Positions 44,601 through 54,241 are shown, counted from the stretch's first letter. The stretch is DNA of 64,000 nucleotides from CAYNVQ01 sp964400735 (GCA_964400735.1 CAYNVQ010000013.1:26719-90718); one strand, 5' to 3'. Notes: generated by a model from the sequence alone, not told the origin. A program made the numbers and translations.

Positions 44601-44834
44601 GAAAAGGCCATCGCCGAATACGAGCGATTGACAACCTTTGATCCGGAAAGTCGGAATCGGCTTCTTGTCCATCCGAAGAACTATTACAGGTTGGCCAAGT
44701 TGTATGAACAGCAGGGTAACAAAACCAAAGCCATCGAGAATTACGAAAAATTCCTCGACCTCTGGAAGGACGCTGACCCTGGAATAGCTGAAGTAGAGGA
44801 TGCCAGGATGAGGTTGGCTGGGTTGAGGGAATAG
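41697..44834 (+). CDS. Kinase A: zinc-ribbon Ser/Thr kinase, TM, FlgO/TolB-like domain, TPRs
   Basis: A 1045-residue membrane-anchored signalling protein. Residues 4-26 form a zinc ribbon (CPKCQFENTSDSKFCKECG). The Hanks-type kinase domain spans about 54-315, with LGKGGMGRVY, Lys84 in IAIKL, HRDLKPGN (Asp178), MDFGIAR and GTPEYMSPEQ, so it should be active. One transmembrane helix (about 345-366, FIPAVIVVAIAIIGFIIWQL) leads to a FlgO/TolB-like domain from about 378 (SIAVISFENQTGD) to 515, then about ten TPRs to the end. The C-terminal segment LWKDADPGIAEVEDARMRLA recurs in kinases C and D and in three orphan fragments. Input probably comes from the extracytoplasmic TPR part; the zinc ribbon and kinase are cytosolic. 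Confidence 0.9.
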   Translation: MAKKCPKCQFENTSDSKFCKECGTQLPSPEKIEVTETIETPTEELTTGSTFAGRYQIIEELGKGGMGRVYRVLDRQLNEEIAIKLIKPDIGSDKKTIERFRNELKIARKIVQKNIGRMFDLNEDKGTYYITMEYVPGQDLKGLIRQSGQLAIGTTISLAKQICDGLVEAHKLGVVHRDLKPGNIMIDKEGTVRIMDFGIARSLKAKGITGAGVMIGTPEYMSPEQVEAKEVDQRSDIYSLGIILYEMLTGRLPFEADTPFAVGVKHKSEKPKDPKEYNSQISDDLNRLILKCLEKAKEKRYQNAGEVKAELEKIEQGLPTTDRVIPKKKPLTSREVTVQLSMKKLFIPAVIVVAIAIIGFIIWQLLPKKQPFLASKIENSIAVISFENQTGDQGYDYLQKAIPNLLITNLERTDELYVATWERMHDILKQMGQKEVENIDKDLGFELCRREGIESIVTGSFVKAGDTFVTDVKVLDVETKKLLKGANVRGRGEDSILQTQIDELTLEISQGLGIARDKLEAEKYRISDVTTNSLEAYNYFLRGYEEQYKHYYDDARKLYKKAIELDPDFAFAHLCLGEMNFALRYIEESNAAFEKAMSLREKATEKERMIIEATYALYIEKNNEKRFRILSEITRKYPKEKWAYLMLGNYYRRRNDFDKALDAHNIALKLDPNYGPVFNDLGYLYGDREEFDKAIEYFERYAAASPGDANPLDSIAELYFKMGDLDKAITKYREALEVKPDFFPAYWKIGYIYALKENYAEAVNWQNRYIDVAPSPGVKAAGFVQKGFFNMWLGKFDQTLLDSQKAQVMFEKAGDELNKIGQSLWLGLTYFEKRKFAMAMEHYEIWEDLNRKFFPEPPALNQIAKDFLWGLTELNVGRLDSARSRLKEMQAVLPKVNDYNNKTWCKFLCVVLKSEVMLAEGQVDKCISYSEKELATNMPSWAIDYQMAFNFPFLRDVLARAYQQNEEIEKAIAEYERLTTFDPESRNRLLVHPKNYYRLAKLYEQQGNKTKAIENYEKFLDLWKDADPGIAEVEDARMRLAGLRE

Positions 44835-44852
44835 CTCTAAGCCCCCCGCCTG

Positions 44853-44882
44853 TTGACACTCACAACTATTCCTTGATAATAT
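44853..44882 (+). promoter_or_regulatory. Shared kinase-array promoter, copy 2
   Basis: TTGACA (44853-44858), 18 bases, TAATAT (44877-44882), then the common TTTGCCGACCAGATAAGGGG leader and the ATG of kinase B at 44908. It lies in the 73-base gap after kinase A, so kinase B starts its own unit. Confidence 0.72.
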
Positions 44883-44907
44883 TTTGCCGACCAGATAAGG
44901 GGAAAAA

Positions 44908-47256
44908 ATGGCAATAAAGTGCCCAAAGTGCAAAGCTGATAATCCTGATACCTCTAGATTCTGTTCTGCTTGCGGCACTCAGATTGTTTCGATCAAGGAC
45001 GCCTCTGTTACCAAAACTATAAAAAAACCTATGGTATCCGCAGGCAAAACCATTGCCGGCAAGTACAAGATACTGGCTGAATTGGGCAGAGGTGGAATGG
45101 GAATTGTCTACAAGGCTAAGGACACCAAACTAAAGCGTACCGTAGCTCTTAAATTTCTTCCAGCTGAATTAACGCAGGATAAAGAGGCGAAAAAGAGGTT
45201 CGTTCAAGAGGCCCAAGCAGCAGCGGCGCTAGAGCATCCGAATATTTGCACTATCTATGAAGTTGATGAGTCCGATGGCCAGACCTTTATCGCCATGTCT
45301 TATATTGAAGGCCACAGCCTAAAAGATAAGCTTCAAGATGGACCAATAGATGTCGATGGGGCCAAAGACATCACTATTCAGGTTGCAGAAGGACTCAAGG
45401 AAGCCCATGAGAAAGGCATTGTCCACAGAGATATCAAACCAGCTAACATCATGCTTACAAAAAAAGGACAGGTGAAGATAACCGATTTTGGATTGGCAAA
45501 GTTATCTTGGGGGGCCGACCTCACAAAGCCAGCCACTATCATGGGCACGGTCGCTTATATGTCTCCCGAACAGGCCAGAGGAGAAGAAGTCGACCACCGC
45601 ACTGATATTTGGTCACTGGGAGCGATGCTTTATGAGATGCTCACCGGAGAGCGTCCATTTTACAAAAGACAAGAACAGGCAATGATCTATGCCATTATGA
45701 ACGAGAAGCCAACTCCTATCACAATACTCCGGTCTAACATCCCAACTCTTATAGAAAATGTGATCGAGAAGGCATTGACAAAAAAAAAGAGCGGAAGGTA
45801 TCAGAGTATCAGAGAGATGATCCAAGATTTGAGGCTTTCTATCACATCCCCAAAGACTGAGAAGTCCATCGTGGTTTTGCCTTTCGATGACATGAGTCCC
45901 GGCAAAGATAACGAATATTTCAGCGATGGATTGACGGAGGAAATAATCTCTGACCTGTCTTTGATACGTGACCTGCTCGTTATTTCGAGAAGTTCTGCCA
46001 TGACATACAAAGGGACGAAAAAGAAAATAAAAGAGATTGGACAGGAGCTCGATGTTCAATATGTCCTCGAAGGGAGCGTAAGGAAAGCCGGCAACAACCT
46101 AAGAATAACCGCTCAGTTGATCGATGCGGTCAATGACACGCATCTCTGGGCCAATAAATACACAGGAACGCTGGACGATGTTTTTGACATCCAAGAGAAA
46201 GTATCCCGGTCTATTGTGGATGCCCTTACGATGAAACTGAGCCCTGAAGAAGATCGAAAATTGGCCAAAAGACCGATCAAAAACATGCAGGCCTATGAAT
46301 GTTATCTAAGAGCCCGGCAGGACATTTACTCATTCACAAAAGAAGGATTGGACCGGGCGGTGCGCTATCTTCAAGATGGCCTGGAGATCATAGGGGAGAA
46401 TGCTGTGATCTATGCTGGTTTGGGATATGCCTTTGCACAGTATGTCAACATTGGCTTGGAACATGAAGAATATGTCCATAAGGCTGAAGAATATGCTAAG
46501 AAGGCTTTGGGATTAACAGCTGATTCCTCTGAAGCCCATCTTGTTCTCGGGTTTAGTTCGCTCTTTTATGGAAAGCCAAAAAAAACGATCCATCACTTCA
46601 AACGAGCCCTCTCGATTTTCCCCGATGATCCCGATGTGCTTTTTTGGCTGGTCGCTTGCTATGGAACCAATTTAGCAAAGCCGAAGGAAGCCAGACAGAC
46701 ATATAACAGATTATTGAAGGTGGATCCACTCAATCCCCTTGCCTACTGTGGCTATATTTTAGATGTAATGGGGGAGGGGCGACTAGATCTTCCTGTGGAT
46801 TACCTCACACAATGGTTTCGAAAGGTGCCGGAACTTCCTGTGGCACAATTCTTTTCTGCTCAATTTCTTGCCTATTGCCATCATTTTGAAGAGGCGTCTG
46901 CGCTGGTTAGCGAAAATGCTCGACCAGAAACAGAAAACGTGTTCACGAAACTCAGCTTTTTTGTGAAATATGCCATAGAAGGCGATAAAAAAAGCATTAG
47001 CGAACTATTAACGCCGGATTTTTTGAAAACGACAAGAAGAGATGCCCAGAACTCTTATTTTGTTACCGGATTGTTAGCCTTAGCAGGAATGAAGGATGAA
47101 GCATTCGACTGGCTCGAGAATTCTGTGGATAGAGGGTTTATCAATTATCCCTTTATCAGCGAATACGATCCCTTCCTTAAGGACATGCGTAAAGAAGAGC
47201 GCTTCAAGAAACTCATGGAACGAGTCAAACACGAATGGGAGAATTTTGAGGTTTAG
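44908..47256 (+). CDS. Kinase B: soluble zinc-ribbon Ser/Thr kinase with TolB-like domain and TPRs
   Basis: A 782-residue protein without a convincing transmembrane helix. A zinc ribbon (CPKCKADNPDTSRFCSACG, 5-23) is followed by a kinase domain at about 52-310, with LGRGGMGIVYKA, Lys82, HRDIKPAN (Asp175), TDFGLAK and GTVAYMSPEQ. A TolB-like domain follows (about 317-450, IVVLPFDDMSPGKDNEYFSD, LEGSVRKAGNNLRITAQLID), of the kind also found in adenylate cyclases and CadC-like regulators. A TPR region ends in VKHEWENFEV. The kinase subfamily differs from A (FLPAELTQDKEAKKRFVQEA) and matches kinase E. It is followed after two bases by kinase C, so soluble and membrane kinases are made together. 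Confidence 0.9.
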   Translation: MAIKCPKCKADNPDTSRFCSACGTQIVSIKDASVTKTIKKPMVSAGKTIAGKYKILAELGRGGMGIVYKAKDTKLKRTVALKFLPAELTQDKEAKKRFVQEAQAAAALEHPNICTIYEVDESDGQTFIAMSYIEGHSLKDKLQDGPIDVDGAKDITIQVAEGLKEAHEKGIVHRDIKPANIMLTKKGQVKITDFGLAKLSWGADLTKPATIMGTVAYMSPEQARGEEVDHRTDIWSLGAMLYEMLTGERPFYKRQEQAMIYAIMNEKPTPITILRSNIPTLIENVIEKALTKKKSGRYQSIREMIQDLRLSITSPKTEKSIVVLPFDDMSPGKDNEYFSDGLTEEIISDLSLIRDLLVISRSSAMTYKGTKKKIKEIGQELDVQYVLEGSVRKAGNNLRITAQLIDAVNDTHLWANKYTGTLDDVFDIQEKVSRSIVDALTMKLSPEEDRKLAKRPIKNMQAYECYLRARQDIYSFTKEGLDRAVRYLQDGLEIIGENAVIYAGLGYAFAQYVNIGLEHEEYVHKAEEYAKKALGLTADSSEAHLVLGFSSLFYGKPKKTIHHFKRALSIFPDDPDVLFWLVACYGTNLAKPKEARQTYNRLLKVDPLNPLAYCGYILDVMGEGRLDLPVDYLTQWFRKVPELPVAQFFSAQFLAYCHHFEEASALVSENARPETENVFTKLSFFVKYAIEGDKKSISELLTPDFLKTTRRDAQNSYFVTGLLALAGMKDEAFDWLENSVDRGFINYPFISEYDPFLKDMRKEERFKKLMERVKHEWENFEV

Positions 47257-47258
47257 AG

Positions 47259-50200
47259 ATGAAGTGTCCTAAATGCAAGGCCGAAAACCCTGATACCAAA
47301 CAATTCTGTGGCGATTGTGGAACCCAACTTCCATCCATTGAGGATATAGAAGTCACAGAAACCCTGGAAACACCCAAAGAAGAGCTGACCACAGGTTCTA
47401 CATTTGCAGGAAGGTATCAGGTCATCGAGGAGTTGGGTAAGGGGGGAATGGGAAAGGTTTATAAAGTCCTCGATAAAGAGGTCAATGCCAAAGTAGCCCT
47501 TAAGCTTATCAAACCTGAGATCGCCGCTGACAAAAAGACCATCGAGCGGTTCAGAAACGAACTGAAGATTGCCCGTGACATCGCTCATAAGAATGTCTGC
47601 CGAATGTACCACCTAGGCAAAGAGGAAGGGGCTTACTACATCACCATGGAGTACGTCTCAGGAGAGGATCTCAAAAGCTTTATCCGGAGATCAGGAGTCA
47701 TATCGGTTGGGAAAGCCATCTCCATAGCGAATCAGGTCTGCGAAGGTTTGTTCGAAGCTCATAGGCTTGGGGTAGTCCACCATGATCTTAAGCCCCAAAA
47801 CATCATGATTGATAAAGAGGGAAATGCCCGAATCATGGACTTTGGGATAGCCCGCTCATTAAGGGCAAAAGGGATCACAGGGTCAGGTGTGATGATCGGC
47901 ACACCCGAGTGCATGTCGCCAGAACAGGTAGACGGAAAAGAAGCAGACCAGAGGGCAGACATCTATTCCCTCGGAGTCATACTTTATGAGATGGTGACTG
48001 GGCGAGTTCTTTTTGAGGGAGAGACACCTTTAGGGATTGCTATGAAACACAAGAGCGAGATGCCTAAAGATCCCAAAGAGGTTAATGCTCAAATCCCTGA
48101 AGACCTCAGCCGTGTCATACTGAGATGCATAGAAAAGGATAAAGAGAAGAGGTATCAGAATGCAGGCGAAGTGCATTCTGAACTAGATAAGATAGAAAAA
48201 GGTATTCCTACCACAGAGAGGGTAGTTCCCAAAAGGAAGCCTATCACTTCAAGAGAGATAACAGTGACATTTGGATTGAAGAAGCTCTTCATCCCGGCTT
48301 TAGTAGTTGTCGCTCTTGTCATGATTGGTGTGATTATCTGGCAATTTCTTCCCCAAAAGAAATCCGCCCCTCCACTCTCAGGAAAACCCTCTCTGGCTGT
48401 TATGTACTTTGAAAATCGTTCTGGATTACAAGATCTGGATAAAATCCTTGTGGATATGTTGACTACAAATCTGAGCCGCTATGAAGGGATAGAAGTCGTA
48501 AGCAGCCAAAGGCTTTTTGATATCCTTAATCAGATGGGTAAACAGGATGTTGATACTATTGATAAGAAGACAGCAACAGAAGTGGCTGCTAGAGCTGGAG
48601 TTAGAGCCATGCTGCTGGGAAGCATTATGAAAATTGGAGATAGAGTCATCATCAATTCACACCTCACGGATGTTCAAAGCGGAGCCATTATCGACTCTAC
48701 TCAGGCAGAGGGAAGTAAAATTGATGACGACATCTTCGGTATGGTGGACAAGCTGACGGCTAAGATCGGCTTGAAAATGGGTGTGGCTCCTGAAGAAAAA
48801 GATCAAGAGCTCAAAATCACCGATGTAACAACAAGTTCATTAGAGGCTTATCAGTACTATCAAAAAGGCCTCGAACACTTCTGGCGATGGAAATTTCAGA
48901 GCGCTGAGGAGAATTTTCAGAAAGCGGTGGATATTGACTCAGCTTTTGCCATGGCCTATTTATGGCTGGCTTGGGCTCAAGCAAGGATGGGATGGAATTT
49001 ATATGATCCTTTCATAGACGCCACCCCATTCAAAAAGACAATAGCCCTTGCAAAAAAATATTCTCAAAAAGCAACTCAAAGAGATCGCCTTCTCATCGAT
49101 ATGGGAATCGCCTTTTTTAATTTCGATATCGAGAGTTTTAAAACTTTTTGTAAAAGATTGGTGGAAAGATATCCTAAAGAAAAACTTGGATACTTGTATC
49201 TGGGAAACGCGTATTGGTTTGAACTCGATTATGAAAAGGCAAAGGAGGCAGTCGAAAAAGCACTGGAACTTGACCCGACATATGCCAATTCCTACAACCA
49301 GCTAGCTTATATGAACGCTTTATTGAAAGATCGGTCTGGCGCAGCCTCTGCAGTGAAAAAATATAATGCTGTTCATCCAGATGTGTCACTTACTTATTAT
49401 ATAGCATGGGAAACCCATGCGATGCTCGGCATGTTTGATGAAGCTCAAGGCTTTTTAGAAGAGGGAATGAAAAGGATTCCTGAGTGGCGTAGTGTACATT
49501 TCTGGCTCGGAATAAATCATCTCCTGAAACAAGATGCAGATAAAGCAAGAGAAGAATTTCGTATTTGGTCTGATTACTACCCAAAGTTAATTACCTACTC
49601 TGCATTCGATATGGGATGTTCTTATCTCCTCGAGGGTAAATATATGATGGCAGTTTCAGAGTTTCGCAGAGGTGTTGAATCAGCCCAAAGAGAAAATGAT
49701 AAAAATAATGAAATGCTCGCTCGCATCAATTTGGGAAGAATCTTAGCTGTACAAAGAAAATATGATGAAGCGATTGATGAATATAAAGAGGCAGAAAAGC
49801 TCTCAATGAAGGTCTATAAAGAGGATTTCAATCCCGATTCTATTTTAGCTAATTATCTGGCAGGGATCGCTCTTGTCTATAAAGGAGATCATAAAGCTGC
49901 TCAAGATCGGGCAGACGCAATTAAATCCATAATGCAAAAGAGAAATTACAAACCTATGAATTTAGACTTCTATCATTTATTGCTTGGGGAACTCTATACT
50001 GCCCAGAAGAATCCGAAAGCCGCGCAGAGAGAAATTAATAAGTTATCTGGGTGGGCAAAAGAAGCGTCTCCTCGGTACAAGAAGCTTGTTGCTGTAATAA
50101 ATGAAATACAAGGCGATTTTGAAAAAGCGGTCGAAGAATATAGAAATTCTTTCGAGAATTGGCTTATTATTAATCCAACAGTGCGACGGATTCACTTGTT

Positions 50201-50381
50201 AGATTTCATTGATGAGCGCTCCAAAGTCGATTACAACATCGCCAAAATTTACGAAAAAATGGGCAAGACCACAAAAGCCATCGAGCATTACGAGAAATTC
50301 CTCGACCTCTGGAAAGACGCTGACCCTGGTATTGCTGAGGTAGAGGATGCCAGGAAGAGGCTGGGGGTATTGAAGAATTAA
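47259..50381 (+). CDS. Kinase C: membrane zinc-ribbon kinase with HHD catalytic loop
   Basis: A 1040-residue relative of kinase A, coupled to kinase B (ATG two bases after its TAG; the ribosome site lies in the end of B). The layout is a zinc ribbon, a kinase at about 54-315 with Lys82, a transmembrane helix at about 344-364 (FIPALVVVALVMIGVIIWQF), a FlgO-like domain (about 378-510) and many TPRs. The catalytic loop reads VVHHDLKPQN: Arg is replaced by His175 while Asp176 stays. The activation segment has GTPECMSPEQ instead of GTPEY. It may be less dependent on activation-loop phosphorylation, or weaker. The C-terminus keeps the LWKDADPGIAEVEDARKRL segment. Confidence 0.88.
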   Translation: MKCPKCKAENPDTKQFCGDCGTQLPSIEDIEVTETLETPKEELTTGSTFAGRYQVIEELGKGGMGKVYKVLDKEVNAKVALKLIKPEIAADKKTIERFRNELKIARDIAHKNVCRMYHLGKEEGAYYITMEYVSGEDLKSFIRRSGVISVGKAISIANQVCEGLFEAHRLGVVHHDLKPQNIMIDKEGNARIMDFGIARSLRAKGITGSGVMIGTPECMSPEQVDGKEADQRADIYSLGVILYEMVTGRVLFEGETPLGIAMKHKSEMPKDPKEVNAQIPEDLSRVILRCIEKDKEKRYQNAGEVHSELDKIEKGIPTTERVVPKRKPITSREITVTFGLKKLFIPALVVVALVMIGVIIWQFLPQKKSAPPLSGKPSLAVMYFENRSGLQDLDKILVDMLTTNLSRYEGIEVVSSQRLFDILNQMGKQDVDTIDKKTATEVAARAGVRAMLLGSIMKIGDRVIINSHLTDVQSGAIIDSTQAEGSKIDDDIFGMVDKLTAKIGLKMGVAPEEKDQELKITDVTTSSLEAYQYYQKGLEHFWRWKFQSAEENFQKAVDIDSAFAMAYLWLAWAQARMGWNLYDPFIDATPFKKTIALAKKYSQKATQRDRLLIDMGIAFFNFDIESFKTFCKRLVERYPKEKLGYLYLGNAYWFELDYEKAKEAVEKALELDPTYANSYNQLAYMNALLKDRSGAASAVKKYNAVHPDVSLTYYIAWETHAMLGMFDEAQGFLEEGMKRIPEWRSVHFWLGINHLLKQDADKAREEFRIWSDYYPKLITYSAFDMGCSYLLEGKYMMAVSEFRRGVESAQRENDKNNEMLARINLGRILAVQRKYDEAIDEYKEAEKLSMKVYKEDFNPDSILANYLAGIALVYKGDHKAAQDRADAIKSIMQKRNYKPMNLDFYHLLLGELYTAQKNPKAAQREINKLSGWAKEASPRYKKLVAVINEIQGDFEKAVEEYRNSFENWLIINPTVRRIHLLDFIDERSKVDYNIAKIYEKMGKTTKAIEHYEKFLDLWKDADPGIAEVEDARKRLGVLKN

Positions 50382-50484
50382 CAGGGGAAAACCTTAAAAA
50401 GTATAATTGCCAAAGATAATATTTCTTCTTGGCAATGTAAAAATAACTGGCTGTCTGCTCGAGTAAGCTTGTGAAGGATTTTTT

Positions 50485-51345
50485 TTATTTTATTTTGAGT
50501 GCGACAACCGCAAATTCCTCGGCTTCGGCGTCGAATGGAGAGCCAGCTACATCTGCATAAAGCTCCTCAATCGTAAACCCGCACTCCACAAACTCTCTCT
50601 CCAGAGCTTCGGGGCTGAAACACTGCAGCCAGTTATAGACAGTTCGTGTGTGTGTTTCTTCGATAATCGTATACTTATCAAGGATTAATTTTTCTTCCTC
50701 ATATTTGAACGTATTTAGAAATCCATAGTACTTATTTAACGACCAAAAACCATTAAGGAGGTTGGTCTCGTACGTTGCATTCTCTTCTCGCTGTTCAAGG
50801 GTCTTGAGTGAATACACATCGAGGAGAACCGAACCTCCCGGCTCTAGGATTGTGTGGAACTTGCTCAGCATCTTTTTTCTCTGGGTAGGACTGAGAGCGC
50901 AGAAGTCGCACATAATCATCAGGAGGAGATGAAAGCGATCATCTGTTTCAAACTCCAGATAGTTCTGACTTACATAGTGAATGGATAGTTTCTCCCTAGT
51001 TGCGACCTCCTGCGCATACTGAATCGACCTTTTCGAGAAGTCTATCCCGGTCACATCCGCCTGCCTTTGAGCCAGTCTTGTTGTATATAACCCTGGGCCG
51101 CAGCCGAAGTCGGCAATTTTCATCCCCGCTCCGACGTTGAAATGAGAAGAGATCCACTCAACTGAGCGGTCGATGAATTCCACCTTACGCGACGACACAT
51201 CAATGTCCTTGTTCAAGTGGAACGCAAGCATCTGCTCTGACGTATGCTCATCCGTCCACAAGTCACTCGCAGTATAAAATTCGAATGGCTTAGGGCGAGT
51301 ATTGATTCTTTCTAATTCTTCAAACACTTCCTGCCTCCAATCCAT
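50485..51345 (-). CDS. Class I SAM-dependent methyltransferase
   Basis: A 286-residue Rossmann-fold methyltransferase. Motif I is MKIADFGCGPGLYTTRLAQR, followed by VTGIDFSKRSIQYAQEVA (acidic residue binding the ribose), and LLMIMCDFCALSP and ILEPGGSVLLDVYSL as motifs II-III. The substrate is unknown; the sequence resembles small-molecule methyltransferases. It lies on the minus strand between kinases C and D, 103 bases from the convergent end of kinase C, and interrupts the direction of the array. Confidence 0.85.
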   Translation of the reverse strand: MDWRQEVFEELERINTRPKPFEFYTASDLWTDEHTSEQMLAFHLNKDIDVSSRKVEFIDRSVEWISSHFNVGAGMKIADFGCGPGLYTTRLAQRQADVTGIDFSKRSIQYAQEVATREKLSIHYVSQNYLEFETDDRFHLLLMIMCDFCALSPTQRKKMLSKFHTILEPGGSVLLDVYSLKTLEQREENATYETNLLNGFWSLNKYYGFLNTFKYEEEKLILDKYTIIEETHTRTVYNWLQCFSPEALEREFVECGFTIEELYADVAGSPFDAEAEEFAVVALKIK

Positions 51346-51406
51346 TTAAGTCCTGAAATGAGCATATCACATCAAAAATGACAAGATCAAAGGAATGATT
51401 TTCAGT

Positions 51407-51550
51407 GCTTCGTTTCAACTAAATTCAGACCACTAATTATATTCATTAAGATACAATCTGCTAATTCCGCCCCTCTTGAAGGACGCTGATCCAGGATTAG
51501 CTGAAGTTGAAGATGCGAAGAAGAGGCTGGCTGGGTTGAAGGGCAATTAG
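51407..51550 (+). pseudogene. Orphan 3' end of a kinase gene, remnant 1
   Basis: Reading ...LLKDADPGLAEVEDAKKRLA then GLKGN and TAG, this is the conserved C-terminal segment of kinases A, C and D, with its stop, but no kinase gene precedes it. About 65 bases before it (TTTCAACTAAATTCAGACC) also match the flank of remnant 2. It shows that another kinase gene once ended here. The following 51551-51844 holds only a doubtful 71-codon ORF (51617-51832) with no family features. Confidence 0.75.
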
Positions 51551-51844
51551 CTATAAATTGGTTTCTAGTAAAATATAGGGGGACGCGCAGCCTATCTGCG
51601 GACTATTAAGAGGTTCTTGGTTGATGAGAGAATCATCATGCATGGGATCGCTCCGATTCATCTTTTAATACGCAGGATGTTCGATTGTGAACAGGTCTGC
51701 GCTGTAAGCATCTTTATTTCCGATAAACAAGGCATTTGGCATTACAGAAACAAGATTGACTTAGAATCGTTAACTGTTTCAACAAATCCTTTTTATAGGA
51801 AGGGCGAGTTTCTAAGCTTTTCCCTCAGATGACTTTTTTTATAT

Positions 51845-54241
51845 TCATTCATACCGCAAGGAATCGACGGGATTGGCAACAGCGGCTTTAATAGATTGAT
51901 AGCTGACTGTACAAAGCGCAAAAATAAAAGCAAGTAAACCCGACAGAATGAAAATTTCGATTCCTATACCTGTTTTATAAACAAAGTTCTGAAGCCATCT
52001 GCTCATGACAAAATAGCCTATCGGCCAGGCGATAACAGCCGCCAAGGCTAAGCATTTCATATATTCTTTTGCCAGAAGGACAATGATATTCTGGAAATCA
52101 GCCCCAAAGATTTTTCGTATACTGATCTCTTTTCTTTTCTGTTCCAAGAGGAAAGAGGCCAGTCCAAACAAACCTAGACATGCGATAAAGAGGGCTAGAA
52201 AAGTGAATATATTGAGACTCTCCCCTAATCTTTGTTCAGCTTTATAAATCTTGTCAATTCTTTCATCCAAAAAACCAGGTTGAAAAGGGAATTCAGGCGA
52301 AAATATTTTCCATTTTTCTTCAATGAATGCTAAGGTCCTTGGAATATTGCTAGGATTGACCTTTACGGAAAAATAATCCATTCCTCTGCTTTCATAAAAG
52401 ACGAATACAAGAGGATTGATCCTCCAGTGAAGTGATTGAAAGTTAAAATCATTTGTTACTCCTATGATCGTCCATTCCTGGCCCTGGACAAAAAGTCTTC
52501 TTCCCACCGGATCATTCCAACCCAGATTTCTTGCTGCTGTTTCATTTAAAACAACAGCCTGTTTTTTATCTATGGGGAACTCTGGAGAAAAGTTTCTACC
52601 CTTTTCAATCTTGATATCATAGACATTAAAAAAATCATAGTCGACAAAAGTGAAATTCATTTCAGATGCCCTTCGTTCCCCCTGAATGTCCCATTCAACA
52701 GTAGAGGATCTTCGTATTGTTGTGGGCAAATCTAATGAAGCTGTAATTCCTAGTATATCGGGATTTTTCAACAGTTCATTTTTAAAAGGTTCTGGATTCC
52801 TTTTCAGATTCATATCCATAGTATAGGCTGTGACGATCTGTTCTTTATCGAATCCAAGATCTCTGTTTCTTATGTAATTGAGCTGGCTGTGGATCACAAA
52901 AGTGCAGACAATCAGGATAATCGACACGACAAACTGGACCACAACCAGAGAATTTCTGAACACCGCTGAGCTTTTGGTACCGATTCTCAATGTCCCTTTG
53001 ATAATCTGGATAGGTTGAAATGAGGAAACGAGAAAAGCCGGATAGCTTCCGGATAAGAGTCCTGCAAAGATTGTGATACTCAAAAATATTAAAAGCAAAT
53101 CCAGGTTGTGAAAGAGATTTAATGTCAGGTCCCTTTCCATTATAGAACTGAATACTGGTAACACAAGATCGACAGCTAAAAGTGAAATCAATAGAGCAAG
53201 GATTGAAAAAATCAAGGATTCGCCTAAAAACTGCCTGATAAGCTGGGGCTTATTTGCCCCCACAACTTTTCTCATGCCGACTTCAACAACCCTTTTTGCC
53301 GATCGGGCTACAGAAAGGTTTATGTAATTCAAGCAAGCGATAATCAGGATAAAAAAACCAATGGCTGAAAACATATAAATGAGTCTCATGTCACTGTTTG
53401 TCTCAAGCTCAAACCTCATATTCCCACCCAGATGAATATCTGTCAGAGGCTGAAGATGCATTTTTTCTGATTCCGAATCTTCGCCTTTATATTTTCTCAA
53501 GAATGCAGGAAATTTTTCCTCAAGGCCTTTTGGATCTGTGCGTGGATTAAGTTGCACATATGTTTTGGGTTCATAATAGTCCCACGTTTCAACCGAATCT
53601 TTTCCTCCTCTCTTCAGGGAATAAATTGTGTTATAAGAGAGTAAAAGATCGAACGTGAAATGAGAATTTTTAGGGATGTTTTTCAGAACACCCCTTATTT
53701 TGTAGTCATATTTTTTAACCGAGTACCATTCTTTGATCTGAATGATTTTGCCTATGGGATCCTCTTTACCGAAATATTTCTCAGCCATTTCCTGAGTGAG
53801 AAGTGCAGAAAAGGGCTCTTTCAAGGCAGTAGACATTTCTCCCGAATTAAGCGGAAATGAAAAGATTTCTAAGAAATCTTGATCGGCAAAGTAGATGCCT
53901 TCTTCATAGAAGCATTTTGCACCGTATTCAACCACTCCAACGTCATCATTCTTTTTCACTCTCGACGATTTGATAACTTCAGGAAAATCTTCTTTTAATG
54001 AGCTAGCCAGTGGATGTTCCGAGGAATTGGACCAGGTGGTATCTCCTTGATGTTCTCTCAGAACACGATAAATATAGGGGGCATTTTCATGATACTTATC
54101 GTAGCTGAATTCATACTTGACAAATAGAAGTATTATTATACTGCAGGAAAGGCCGATGGATAGACTAGCAATGGTGATCAGAGAATAGCCTTTTTGTTCT
54201 TTCATGTTTCTTAAAGTGACTTTAATATAATTTTTTAGCAT
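51845..54241 (-). CDS. ADOP-type ABC transporter permease (MacB/FtsX)
   Basis: A 798-residue permease with two MacB_PCD-FtsX halves, starting MLKNYIKVTLRNMKEQKGYS and then a first helix with LSCSIIILLFVKYEFSYDKY. Each half has a periplasmic domain and a three-helix FtsX core, for example VARSAKRVVEVGMRKVVGAN and KEISIRKIFGADFQNIIVLL. These proteins work with a separate MacB-like ATPase, which is not adjacent here. Substrates in the family include peptides, macrolides and lipoproteins. It lies opposite to the kinases and between two kinase remnants. Confidence 0.88.
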   Translation of the reverse strand: MLKNYIKVTLRNMKEQKGYSLITIASLSIGLSCSIIILLFVKYEFSYDKYHENAPYIYRVLREHQGDTTWSNSSEHPLASSLKEDFPEVIKSSRVKKNDDVGVVEYGAKCFYEEGIYFADQDFLEIFSFPLNSGEMSTALKEPFSALLTQEMAEKYFGKEDPIGKIIQIKEWYSVKKYDYKIRGVLKNIPKNSHFTFDLLLSYNTIYSLKRGGKDSVETWDYYEPKTYVQLNPRTDPKGLEEKFPAFLRKYKGEDSESEKMHLQPLTDIHLGGNMRFELETNSDMRLIYMFSAIGFFILIIACLNYINLSVARSAKRVVEVGMRKVVGANKPQLIRQFLGESLIFSILALLISLLAVDLVLPVFSSIMERDLTLNLFHNLDLLLIFLSITIFAGLLSGSYPAFLVSSFQPIQIIKGTLRIGTKSSAVFRNSLVVVQFVVSIILIVCTFVIHSQLNYIRNRDLGFDKEQIVTAYTMDMNLKRNPEPFKNELLKNPDILGITASLDLPTTIRRSSTVEWDIQGERRASEMNFTFVDYDFFNVYDIKIEKGRNFSPEFPIDKKQAVVLNETAARNLGWNDPVGRRLFVQGQEWTIIGVTNDFNFQSLHWRINPLVFVFYESRGMDYFSVKVNPSNIPRTLAFIEEKWKIFSPEFPFQPGFLDERIDKIYKAEQRLGESLNIFTFLALFIACLGLFGLASFLLEQKRKEISIRKIFGADFQNIIVLLAKEYMKCLALAAVIAWPIGYFVMSRWLQNFVYKTGIGIEIFILSGLLAFIFALCTVSYQSIKAAVANPVDSLRYE

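Noticed and set aside
51617..51832. 71-codon plus-strand ORF between remnant 1 and the ADOP permease
   Set aside because: No ribosome site, promoter or recognisable family; too weak to list as a gene.
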